Source: Gammaproteobacteria bacterium (GTDB lineage Bacteria > Pseudomonadota > Gammaproteobacteria > Steroidobacterales > Steroidobacteraceae). From it: a DNA stretch of 8,913 bases. The DNA lies in assembly GCA_005877705.1 (NCBI GenBank), contig VBNY01000192.1, positions 1-8,913 of the forward strand, given 5' to 3'. Position 1 is the stretch's first letter. The number at the start of each line of letters is the position of its first letter. The notes beneath the pieces are model-generated. The model had not been told where the DNA came from. It did not search any database and saw nothing but the letters and a program-made list of their open reading frames with translations. Below are positions 1 to 6,766 of the stretch, piece by piece. The position numbers and the translations under genes are program-made.

Positions 1-6
1 TAAGCC

Positions 7-276
7 ATGGCCATGTCCAGAGGACCCGGTGGTGGCGGTGGTGGTGGCGGCGGCAGCCGCTTCTCACGCCGCAAGAAATTTTGCCGCTTCACCGCCGAGG
101 GCGTGAAGTACATCGATTACAAGGATCTCGCGACGTTGAAGGGCTACGTCACCGAAACCGGCAAGATCGTTCCGAGCCGCATCACGGGCACGAAGTCGTT
201 CTATCAGCGGCAGCTTGCGGTGGCGATCAAGCGCGCGCGCTTCCTGTCCCTGCTGCCGTACACCGATCAGCATTGA
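7..276 (+). CDS. rpsR: Small ribosomal subunit protein bS18
   Basis: Structural protein of the 30S subunit; in the ribosome S18 sits on the platform next to S6 and contacts 16S rRNA. The 89-residue product carries the family core from about residue 18 to the end, including KKFCRFTAEG, IDYKDLATLK, GKIVPSRITGT and YQRQLAVAIKRARFLSLLPY, so the identification is firm. The usual length is about 75 residues; the excess is an N-terminal extension, MAMSRGP followed by nine glycines (residues 8-16) encoded by GGY codons at about 34-60. A second ATG at 13 would shorten the product by only two residues and cannot be ruled out, since the ribosome binding site lies outside the window. rplI follows after 11 bases, as in the common rpsF-rpsR-rplI operon. 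Confidence 0.97.
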   Translation: MAMSRGPGGGGGGGGGSRFSRRKKFCRFTAEGVKYIDYKDLATLKGYVTETGKIVPSRITGTKSFYQRQLAVAIKRARFLSLLPYTDQH

Positions 277-287
277 GAACGAGTGCC

Positions 288-737
288 ATGGAAGTCATTC
301 TGCTGCAGAAGGTCGCCAACCTCGGCAACATCGGCGATCGAGTCAAAGTCCGCTCCGGATACGGCCGCAACTTCCTGCTGCCCCAGGGCAAGGCCACGCT
401 CGCGACCGCCGATAACATCGCCCGTTTCGAGGCTCGTCGCGTCGAGTTCGAGCGCCTCTCGCGTGAGCAGCTCGTCTCCGCGCAGGACCGCGCGGCGGCC
501 ATGAAGGATTTCAAGCTCACCATTGCCGCGAAGGCCGGAACGGAGGGAAAGCTCTTCGGCTCGATCGGTACCAGCGACATCGCCGAAGCCTGCAGTCGCA
601 CCGGTTTCAACGTCCAGCGCAGCGAGGTGCGGCTGCCCGGCGGGCCGCTGCGCACGGTCGGCGAGCACCTCGTCAGCCTGCATCTGCATGCTGATATCGA
701 TGTGCCCGTGACTGTCACGATCGTCGCGGAAGAGTAA
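288..737 (+). CDS. rplI: Large ribosomal subunit protein bL9
   Basis: Structural protein of the 50S subunit that binds 23S rRNA near the L1 stalk and reaches out from the ribosome surface. The 149-residue product equals the length of the E. coli protein. The N-terminal RNA-binding domain (about residues 1-50) starts MEVILLQKVANLG and shows the family signature GDRVKVRSGYGRNFLLP. A charged connecting helix follows at about 42-75, then the C-terminal domain (about 78-149) with GKLFGSIGTSDIAEA. The start at 288 matches the conserved N terminus exactly; the same frame stays open upstream to 81, but that part is a shadow of rpsR in another frame. Only a weak purine stretch precedes the ATG, so translation may be coupled to rpsR, which ends 11 bases upstream. 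Confidence 0.97.
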   Translation: MEVILLQKVANLGNIGDRVKVRSGYGRNFLLPQGKATLATADNIARFEARRVEFERLSREQLVSAQDRAAAMKDFKLTIAAKAGTEGKLFGSIGTSDIAEACSRTGFNVQRSEVRLPGGPLRTVGEHLVSLHLHADIDVPVTVTIVAEE

Positions 738-756
738 GCAAGGGAAGTCATTACCG

Positions 757-2163
757 GTGGCCGGCCCCGCCCAAGCGCGCCGCGATTCCGGCTCCGTCGC
801 GGTCGTCGACGCACCGACGCCGCCGCATTCGGTCGAAGCGGAGCAGGCCGTGCTGGGCGGCCTGCTCATCGATCCTTCCGCCTGGGACAACGTCGCGGAT
901 GCCGTCAGGCAGGAAGACTTCTACCGCCCCGATCACCAGCTCATCTTTGAAGCGATCGGCGCCCTCGCCGGCAACGGCAAGCCATGTGATGTCGTGACGG
1001 TCTCCGAGCAGCTCGAGCGCAGCGGCAAACTCGAGTCCGCCGGCGGCCTTGCCTACCTCAGCTCGGTCGCACGCGACACTCCCACGGCAGCCAACGTCCG
1101 TGCTTACGCGGACATCGTCCGCGAGCGCTCGCTGTTTCGGCAGCTGATTCAGGCCGGAACGGAGATCGCCTCGGCCGTCTTCAACAACGACGGCCAGACT
1201 GCGCGGGAGCTCGTTGACCGCGCGGAGCAGCGCGTGTTCGAGATCGCGGAGGGGAGCTTCCGCGGGCGCCAGGGCGCGGTCGCGGTTCGGACCTTGCTGC
1301 CGCAGGTCATCGATCAGATCGATGAGTGGCACGCCAACCCCGACAAGCTGCGCGGGCTGCCGACCGGGTTCACCGATTTCGACAAGCTCACCGGTGGCTT
1401 GCGGCCCGGGGATCTCGTCATCGTCGCGGGCCGGCCTTCGATGGGCAAGACGACTCTCGCGGTCAACATGGCCGAGTACGCGGCCGTTCATCAGGGCACG
1501 CGGGCCAGCGTCGCCATCTTCAGCATGGAAATGCCCTCGGAGCAGGTGATCACGCGCATGCTGGCCTCCGTCGGCGGCGTGCCGCTCACGAACCTGCGCA
1601 GCGGCCGGATTTCCGATGACGACTGGGTGCGCATCACGAGCGCCACCAGTCAGCTGTCGGAAGCCAAGATCTTCATCGACGAGACGCCGGCACTGACTCC
1701 CACGGAGCTGCGCGCCCGTGCCCGCCGACTCAAACGCGAGCACGGCCTCGATCTCATCGTGGTCGACTATCTGCAGCTGATGCAAGTGCCCGGCACCAAG
1801 GAGAACCGCGCTACCGAAATCGCCGAGATCTCCCGCGGCTTGAAGGTGCTGGCCAAGGAGTTGGCGGTCCCCGTGATCGCGCTGTCGCAGTTGAACCGCA
1901 GCGTGGAGCAGCGCGAGCACAAAAAGCCGGTGATGTCTGATCTGAGAGAAAGTGGTGCGATTGAGCAGGATTCTGACATGATCCTGTTGATTTACCGCGA
2001 AGAGGTGTACGACAAGAACACCACCAAGAAGGGCATCGCGGAGATCGATCTTGCCAAACATCGCAACGGCGAGATCGGCACCTTCCTGCTGACGTTCCAG
2101 GGGCAGTTCACGCGCTTCGCGAACTACGTGCCCGACTCCTACGCCGAGGGCGTACTGCGGTGA
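757..2163 (+). CDS. dnaB: Replicative DNA helicase DnaB
   Basis: Hexameric 5'-3' helicase that unwinds DNA ahead of the replication fork and recruits primase. The product has 468 residues, close to the 471 of E. coli. Visible parts: N-terminal domain (about 20-125) beginning PHSVEAEQAVLGGLL; a linker; RecA-like domain from about 180 with GLPTGFTDFDKLTGGL (200-215), Walker A GRPSMGKTT (225-233), Walker B LIVVDYLQL (333-341, Asp337), motif H3/H4 around SQLNRSVEQR (377-386), DLRESGAIEQDSD (395-407), and the KHRNG segment (434-438) that carries the arginine finger. No intein interrupts it. The GTG start at 757 is preceded by AGGGAAG at 741-747 with suitable spacing and lies 19 bases after rplI. 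Its last codons overlap the start of alr, so the two are probably co-transcribed and translationally coupled. Confidence 0.97.
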   Translation: MAGPAQARRDSGSVAVVDAPTPPHSVEAEQAVLGGLLIDPSAWDNVADAVRQEDFYRPDHQLIFEAIGALAGNGKPCDVVTVSEQLERSGKLESAGGLAYLSSVARDTPTAANVRAYADIVRERSLFRQLIQAGTEIASAVFNNDGQTARELVDRAEQRVFEIAEGSFRGRQGAVAVRTLLPQVIDQIDEWHANPDKLRGLPTGFTDFDKLTGGLRPGDLVIVAGRPSMGKTTLAVNMAEYAAVHQGTRASVAIFSMEMPSEQVITRMLASVGGVPLTNLRSGRISDDDWVRITSATSQLSEAKIFIDETPALTPTELRARARRLKREHGLDLIVVDYLQLMQVPGTKENRATEIAEISRGLKVLAKELAVPVIALSQLNRSVEQREHKKPVMSDLRESGAIEQDSDMILLIYREEVYDKNTTKKGIAEIDLAKHRNGEIGTFLLTFQGQFTRFANYVPDSYAEGVLR

Positions 2164-3236
2164 ATCGGCTGATCCGGGCGGTCATCGACGCTCAGGCCCT
2201 GCGGCACAATCTGCGGACGATTCGCGAGCGCGCGCGGGGCGCGCGCGTCATGGCCGTCGTGAAGGCCAATGCCTACGGGCATGGCCTGGTGCCCACCGCC
2301 CTGGCGCTGGCGGAAGCCGATGCATTCGGGGTGGCGAGGCTGGAAGAGGGGCTCGCACTGCGGGCGGCAGGGATCACACAACCGATCGTGCTGCTCGAAG
2401 GGGTGTTCGCGGCCGAGCATCTGGTGGAAGCGGCGCGCCATGGCTTCGATCTCGTGGTCCACGATCCCTTGCAGATCGAGTTGCTCGAGGAGATTTCCGG
2501 CCCGCACCGCTTCGTGCTGTGGATCAAGATCGACACGGGCATGAATCGTCTCGGCTTCCGTCCGAGCGACTTTCCCGCAGCTCTCGAGCGCATTCGGCGG
2601 TTGCAGCCGCCTCCGTTCGAGATACGTCTGCTGACCCATCTGGCTCGCGCGGACGAGCCGGACAGCAGCATGACTCGCGAGCAGGTGGCGCGCTTCCGGG
2701 CGACGACTCAGGGTCTCGATTACACGACCAGCATCGCAAACTCTGCCGGCCTGTTCGGTGCGGCCCTGCTCGGTTGCAACTGGGTTCGGCCTGGGCTGGC
2801 GTTGTACGGCGCCTCGCCGTTCGCGGATCGCTCGGGAACGGAGCTGGGTCTGCACCCGGCCATGAGTCTGGAGACCTCCGTGATCGCCATGCGGCAGGTT
2901 CCGAAGGGAGAGACGGTCGGGTACGGCGGCGCGTGGCGGGCAGCGCGCGATTCCAGCATTGCGATCGTGGCCGCGGGCTACGGCGATGGGCTCGCCCGCA
3001 ACCTAACGAGTGGCACGCCCGTGTTGGTGGACGGCCAGCGGGTGCCGCTCACCGGACGCGTGTCGATGGACATGATCGCGGTAGATGTTACCAGCCTGGC
3101 GGATGTGCATGTCGGTACGCCCGTCGTCCTGTGGGGCAATGGGCTGCCCGTGGAGGAAATCGCGCGGCACGCCGGAACGATTCCCTACGAGCTGCTGTGC
3201 GGAGTCAGTCAGCGGGTACCGCTCGAGCTGCGCTGA
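2160..3236 (+). CDS. alr: Alanine racemase (PLP-dependent)
   Basis: Interconverts L- and D-alanine in the cytoplasm, supplying D-alanine for peptidoglycan. The 358-residue product is typical in length. The N-terminal TIM-barrel domain holds the PLP lysine in AVVKANAYGHG (Lys35), with IDTGMNRLGF at 124-133 and a PLP-phosphate-contacting region around SIANSAGLFG and VRPGLALYG. The C-terminal beta domain holds the second catalytic base in GETVGYGGAW (Tyr255) and the conserved GRVSMDM (299-305). All key residues are present. The GTG start overlaps the dnaB stop in a GTGA junction, with GAGGG at 2146-2150 as ribosome binding site. The dnaB-alr order is common in Pseudomonas-like genomes. Whether it is the biosynthetic Alr or a catabolic DadX type cannot be settled by motifs; the context favours the housekeeping Alr. 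Confidence 0.96.
   Translation: MNRLIRAVIDAQALRHNLRTIRERARGARVMAVVKANAYGHGLVPTALALAEADAFGVARLEEGLALRAAGITQPIVLLEGVFAAEHLVEAARHGFDLVVHDPLQIELLEEISGPHRFVLWIKIDTGMNRLGFRPSDFPAALERIRRLQPPPFEIRLLTHLARADEPDSSMTREQVARFRATTQGLDYTTSIANSAGLFGAALLGCNWVRPGLALYGASPFADRSGTELGLHPAMSLETSVIAMRQVPKGETVGYGGAWRAARDSSIAIVAAGYGDGLARNLTSGTPVLVDGQRVPLTGRVSMDMIAVDVTSLADVHVGTPVVLWGNGLPVEEIARHAGTIPYELLCGVSQRVPLELR
2228..2246 (+). other. Perfect GC hairpin inside alr
   Basis: An alternating GC run forms two 8-base arms (2228-2235 and 2239-2246) around a GGG loop, about 70 bases after the alr start. Both arms are exact inverted repeats. It codes for the ordinary segment ERARGARV of alanine racemase, so protein sequence and high GC may explain it. 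A role in slowing translation or in structure of the mRNA is possible but is only inference. Confidence 0.4.
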
Positions 3237-3279
3237 AGCGCCCGATGCACCTACCGAGGCTCGTGTCCGATCGCAGCCG

Positions 3280-4558
3280 CTAGGCATTGACCCCAATCGC
3301 GCGCTGCTGGTCCTTCATCAGATCGCGTGCCGAGAGGAAATAGTGCAGGGTCGCCCACAGTCCTGTCGGCACCAGACACAGCATGGCGAGCCGCAGCGAG
3401 GCGGCATTCGAGGCCACGTGCGGCAGGAACCAGTCGCTCAACCTGCCGATGAGCGGGGGCGCGATGACGAGATTGCCAAAATTGGCCAGAAACAGCGTCA
3501 TGGCGCAGAACATGGCGCGCATCCGGCACTGCGCGAGGTTATTGAGCAAACCGAAGCAGGGACCGATATAGAAGTAGATGGAGGGTATGAAGATCCAGAA
3601 CATCGCTTTCGCGAGCGCCAGGTCGTGCGTGTAGTAGGCCACCCCGGACGCCAGCGTCGCAACGCCGATGCCAGCGCCCAGGAGCCACACGATGCGTCGG
3701 GAATCGGCCATCATGGGCCGTGCCATCAGCCACCCGGTCGCGATGGTGGCCGGCTTCGCCCGGCGTCAGGTGGTAAGTGCGTTGCAGGAAGGTTGGCGTC
3801 CAGTACATCAGGCCCCAGCCCCACAGTGCGCAAACGGCGCTGCCAATCATCACGTGCACGGCAGAGCGCTGCCGCCAGAGGAAGCGCATGGTTTCAAGAA
3901 TCCCAGGGGCATCACCGTCGTCCTCACTATCGAGACAGCCGCGTTTGGGCTCTCGCACGGTGAGCCACACCGCGATACCGGCCAGGACACCGGGCACGCC
4001 GAGCGCATAAAACACCGCGCGCCATCCGTAGTGGTCGGCGATGACTCCGGCGACGTTGTAACCCACCCACGCTCCAAACGGGGCGCCAAGTGAGAACACG
4101 GTCAGTGCCATGGCGCGCCGTTCGGCGGGAAAGTAGTCCGAGAGCAGCGAATTTGCGCCCGGGGTGCCGCCGGCCTCTCCTACCGTGACCCCCACGCGCG
4201 CCAGGAAGAACTGCAGCGAGGTATGCGCCAGCCCGCAAACGGAGGTCATCACGGACCACAGCACCAAGCAGGCGGCGACGATGTTGCGGCGGCTTTTCCT
4301 GTCGATCAGCCACGACAGGGGAAATCCGAGGACGACATAGAACAACCCGAATGCGGCCCCGGTGAGCCACGCGACGCCCGAGTCCGTAAGCCCCAGCTCA
4401 ACCCGGATCGGGTCGAGCACCGTCGACACGACGTAGCGATCGGCAATGCTGAGGGTGTACACCAAGCACATCATCACCAGCACGTACCAGCGGGCTGCTA
4501 ACGATGGCGAGCTCCCTGCCTCATCGGGGGACAGCGCTGCCGCGCGCACTGCTGTCAC
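3280..4558 (-). pseudogene. MFS transporter, spinster-like, broken by a frameshift
   Basis: Major facilitator superfamily permease of the inner membrane. The first frame, read from a GTG at 4558 to about 3749, encodes some 270 residues with TM1 (VLVMMCLVYTLSIADRYVV), the motif-A loop GFPLSWLIDRKSRRN, LARVGVTVGEAGGTPGANS in TM4-5, and TM7 ending FLQRTYHLTPGEAG. After that this frame becomes non-membrane. The homologous continuation, ATIATGWLMARPMM and TM9-12, lies in another frame from 3750 to the TAG at 3280. The shift equals one extra base or two missing bases modulo three. TM8 also seems about ten residues short compared with the spinster-like family as I recall it, which points to a small deletion rather than one wrong base. 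The start overlaps the LysR stop (GTGA), with GGGGAG nine bases upstream. Likely role before the lesion: uptake or export of the cluster's substrate. A sequencing or assembly error remains possible. Confidence 0.8.
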
Positions 4559-5511
4559 GCGAGCGCACTCCCCGCGCGCGCTGCGGCGGAGGGCGGGATG
4601 CCGAATCGCTCGATGAGCCAGGAGCGAAACAGGGCGACGGCCGCATCGCTCAAAGCCTCCGGATGGATGATCAGATAATACCCGTAGCCCTCATCGAGGG
4701 CGATGTCGAATGGCTGCACGAGGCGGCCGGCGCGCAGGTCCTCGCTGAAGAGGTTGGTGTCCACGAGCACGATGCCTTCGCCACTCAGGGCGTATTGGAC
4801 AGCCAGCAGTGCCGTATCAAACACCAGGCCGCGCTCGATGTTGAGCGCGCCGAGGCCGGCCTGGCGCACGAACTGCGACCACAAGTGATGCCGGGGCAGA
4901 TCCGCGATGCGCACGTGGATGATCTCGTTGGCCGCGATGAACGCCGCCGGGTCCTTGCCGGCGTGGCGCGCGGCGAGCTCAGGATGGCACAGCATGCTCA
5001 GGTGCACGGACCACAATAGATCAGTCACCAGGTCGGTGACCATCGGTTTCGAGTAGACGACGGCGACGTCGACATCGCTAAGGGGCGGCCCGACTCCGTA
5101 GGGACTCACCAGGTCGATTTCCACTTCCGAGCTGGCGCGCGGGAATTCCTTGAGGATCGGCACAGCCAGGTGCGACGCGAAGCTCGGCGGCATCTGCACG
5201 CGCAGCGTTCTGACGGCAGGCGTGGTCTCATTGCGGATGTCATTGAGCGCGTACTCCAGCCGATCGAAGGACTTCATCACAGCGGGCAGAAGATGTTGTC
5301 CCGCCTTGGTGAGCGTGAGCGAGTGCGGGCGCCGCTCGAACAGTTGCGCTCCGAGCAGGGTTTCGAGGGCGATGACGTGGCGCGACAGGGCGCTTTGCGA
5401 GATCAGCAGCGCGTTGGCGGCAGCGGTGAAGCTGCCATGTTTGGCGACGCCCTCGAAGGACCGCAAGGCGATCAACGGCAGCCAGCGTCGACCGATCGTC
5501 GGCTTTGCCAC
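4555..5511 (-). CDS. LysR-type transcriptional regulator (GcvA-like)
   Basis: DNA-binding regulator of 318 residues, the usual LTTR length. The N-terminal winged helix-turn-helix spans about 11-70: LPLIALRSFEGVAKHGSFTA, then AANALLISQSALSRHVIALE and LGAQLFERRPHSLTLTKAG. The remainder (about 90-300) is the effector-binding domain, with VEIDLVSPYGVGPPLSDVDV and a C-terminal GEGIVLVDTNLFSEDL segment. The GcvA/AmpR-like opening is a family impression, not a functional assignment. The frame is open to 5676, but I chose the GTG at 5511 because a perfect AGGAGG lies seven bases before it and the conserved domain starts directly after. It is divergent from the aldo/keto reductase operon and overlaps the transporter gene downstream, so it probably controls both sides in response to the cluster's substrate. 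Confidence 0.93.
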   Translation of the reverse strand: MAKPTIGRRWLPLIALRSFEGVAKHGSFTAAANALLISQSALSRHVIALETLLGAQLFERRPHSLTLTKAGQHLLPAVMKSFDRLEYALNDIRNETTPAVRTLRVQMPPSFASHLAVPILKEFPRASSEVEIDLVSPYGVGPPLSDVDVAVVYSKPMVTDLVTDLLWSVHLSMLCHPELAARHAGKDPAAFIAANEIIHVRIADLPRHHLWSQFVRQAGLGALNIERGLVFDTALLAVQYALSGEGIVLVDTNLFSEDLRAGRLVQPFDIALDEGYGYYLIIHPEALSDAAVALFRSWLIERFGIPPSAAARAGSALA

Positions 5512-5518
5512 AATCCCG

Positions 5519-5524
5519 CCTCCT
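5519..5524 (-). promoter_or_regulatory. Ribosome binding site of the LysR gene
   Basis: On the minus strand this reads AGGAGG, a perfect Shine-Dalgarno sequence, seven bases before the GTG at 5511. It decides the start of the regulator against the upstream alternatives that extend the open frame to 5676. Confidence 0.85.
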
Positions 5525-5671
5525 GGTAGCGGCACAGACCCCCTCGCGCGGTGCGCTTCGGGCCCGGCGCAGCGGCTCACGATAGGCCGCGCGCGCCCGG
5601 AATAGTGCCATTGTGGTGCAGCGCCCGTCATGCAACCTAAGCCTCCTGCGAGCGGGGCGCTATGATCCAAT

Positions 5672-5689
5672 GCCATTTTTCGATATGGC
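5672..5689. promoter_or_regulatory. Candidate LysR operator, short inverted repeat
   Basis: GCCAT at 5672-5676 and ATGGC at 5685-5689 form an inverted repeat around an 8-base AT-rich centre. A T-N11-A pattern, the loose LysR consensus, fits from 5671 to 5683. It sits in the AT-rich part of the divergent intergenic region, about 90 bases before the reductase start. Such short repeats also occur by chance, so this is a suggestion only. Confidence 0.3.
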
Positions 5690-5778
5690 TATGCCTTTTA
5701 TCCGCTTTGCGCGGCGCTTCAGTCCGTGCAAGGCTCTCGTCCCCCTCAAGGCATGCGGGCGCGATCAGCGGCTTCAAG

Positions 5779-6723
5779 ATGCAGTACCTCCGCTTCGGGC
5801 AGACCGGGCTCACGGTCTCCAGAGTCTGCCTCGGCACCATGTCTCTGGGGAGCTCCGCGTGGAAAGGATGGGTGCACGATGAGGAGCGCGCGATCCCCAT
5901 CCTGCAGCGCGCGCTCGATCTGGGGATCACGTTCTTCGACATGGCGGACTGGTATTCGGCCGGCCGCAACGAGGAGCTGGTGCTCGCCACCAAGGTCTTC
6001 TATCCGATGAGCGAGGATCCCAACGACAAGGGGCTGTCGCGCAAGCACCTGCTCGCCTCGATCGATCGGTCGCTGCGCAGGCTCGGCACGGACTACGTCG
6101 ATATTTACATGGCTCACGCGTTCGATCCGCAGACTCCGGTCGAGGAGACGATGGAGACGCTGCATGACATCGTGAAGGCAGGCAAGGCGCGCTATTTGGG
6201 CGCCTCGACCATGTACGCGTGGCAGTTTGCCAAGCTGAACTACACCGCGCGTGCGCACGGCTGGACGCCGTTCGTCAACATGCAATGCCAATACAACCTC
6301 CTGTACCGCGAGGAGGAGCGGGAGATGATTCCCTACTGCCAGGATCAGGGCATTGCCGTCACGACGTTCAGCCCGTTGGCGCGCGGCTATCTCACCGGCG
6401 CGACCGATACACCGCGCACGGCGCACGACCCCTACATGAACTACTACGGCGACGAGATCGATCGTGAGATTGCGAGGCGGGTGCGCGAGGCCGCCAAGCG
6501 CCGCGGCGTGACTGCGGCGCATATTGCCTTTGCCTGGGTCGCCGCCAATCCGAAGATCACCACGCCACTGATCGGCGCCGACTCGGCTGAGCAGGTCGAG
6601 ATCGCCGTCGCCGCCGCAACGCTGACTCTGACGCCCGAAGAGAAAGCCTTTCTCGAGGAGCCCTATCGGCCGCGCGACGAGATCAACGACTCGAACCCCA
6701 TCCGGCGCCCGCGCAGCCTGTGA
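5779..6723 (+). CDS. Aldo/keto reductase, YajO/Tas type, with internal gap
   Basis: NADPH-dependent oxidoreductase of the AKR superfamily, acting on aldehydes or ketones in the cytoplasm. The 314-residue product starts MQYLRFGQTGLTVSRVCLGT, a typical opening. The frame extends back to 5662, but that part is not conserved. Catalytic tetrad residues are recognisable: Asp54 and Tyr59 in FFDMADWYS, Lys72 in LATKVFYP, His113 in MAHAFDP. The barrel continues with KARYLGASTMYAWQF, QYNLLYREEEREMIP and FSPLARGYLTG, and ends in a cofactor-binding region PLIGADSAEQVE. The odd point is the Tyr-Lys spacing of 13 residues; relatives such as E. coli YajO have about 27. The helix and loop between beta strands 2 and 3 seem deleted in frame, so activity is doubtful. 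It is first in the rightward operon; the Fae gene follows after 43 bases. The physiological substrate cannot be told. Confidence 0.9.
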   Translation: MQYLRFGQTGLTVSRVCLGTMSLGSSAWKGWVHDEERAIPILQRALDLGITFFDMADWYSAGRNEELVLATKVFYPMSEDPNDKGLSRKHLLASIDRSLRRLGTDYVDIYMAHAFDPQTPVEETMETLHDIVKAGKARYLGASTMYAWQFAKLNYTARAHGWTPFVNMQCQYNLLYREEEREMIPYCQDQGIAVTTFSPLARGYLTGATDTPRTAHDPYMNYYGDEIDREIARRVREAAKRRGVTAAHIAFAWVAANPKITTPLIGADSAEQVEIAVAAATLTLTPEEKAFLEEPYRPRDEINDSNPIRRPRSL

Positions 6724-6754
6724 GGGCCCGCAAATCCCCGCAAGAGTTCCGCAC

Positions 6755-6761
6755 AAGGTGA
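6755..6761 (+). promoter_or_regulatory. Ribosome binding site of the Fae gene
   Basis: AAGGTGA lies five bases before the ATG at 6767. It favours that start over the in-frame GTG at 6758, which is contained in the same sequence and has only a weak purine run before it. Confidence 0.65.
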
Positions 6762-6766
6762 CCAGC

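Larger units (their letters stand above)
5512..5778. promoter_or_regulatory. Divergent control region between LysR gene and catabolic operon
   Basis: This is the only sizeable non-coding stretch, 267 bases between the start codons of two divergent genes, and it must hold the promoters of both transcription units. It is locally AT-richer at about 5661-5704 than its surroundings. TATGAT at 5661-5666 resembles a plus-strand -10 box, but I find no good -35 at the right distance, so the assignment is weak. I could not place a convincing minus-strand promoter. LysR-type regulators usually bind such regions and repress their own gene while activating the divergent operon. Confidence 0.6.

Noticed and set aside
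1..3. TAA just before rpsR, possibly the stop codon of rpsF
   Set aside because: rpsF or a priB-like gene is expected upstream from gene order, but no coding sequence of it is in the window, so the frame cannot be verified.
751..2061. Long open frame of 436 codons antisense to dnaB
   Set aside because: Typical antisense shadow of a GC-rich gene; Arg/Asp/Leu-rich product without recognisable domains, fully covered by dnaB.
3230..3241. GCGC-TGAA-GCGC hairpin at the alr stop as a terminator
   Set aside because: Stem of only four bases and no T-tract follows; not a credible intrinsic terminator.
3740..3760. Programmed ribosomal frameshift in the MFS gene
   Set aside because: No slippery heptamer or downstream structure is apparent at the switch point, and TM8 residues seem to be missing.
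5512..5676. N-terminal extension of the LysR protein
   Set aside because: Low-complexity, not LTTR-like, and the GTG at 5511 has a perfect ribosome binding site.
5662..5778. N-terminal extension of the aldo/keto reductase with a hydrophobic stretch resembling a signal peptide
   Set aside because: The AKR family starts at MQYLRFG; the extension would cover the presumed promoter and operator region.
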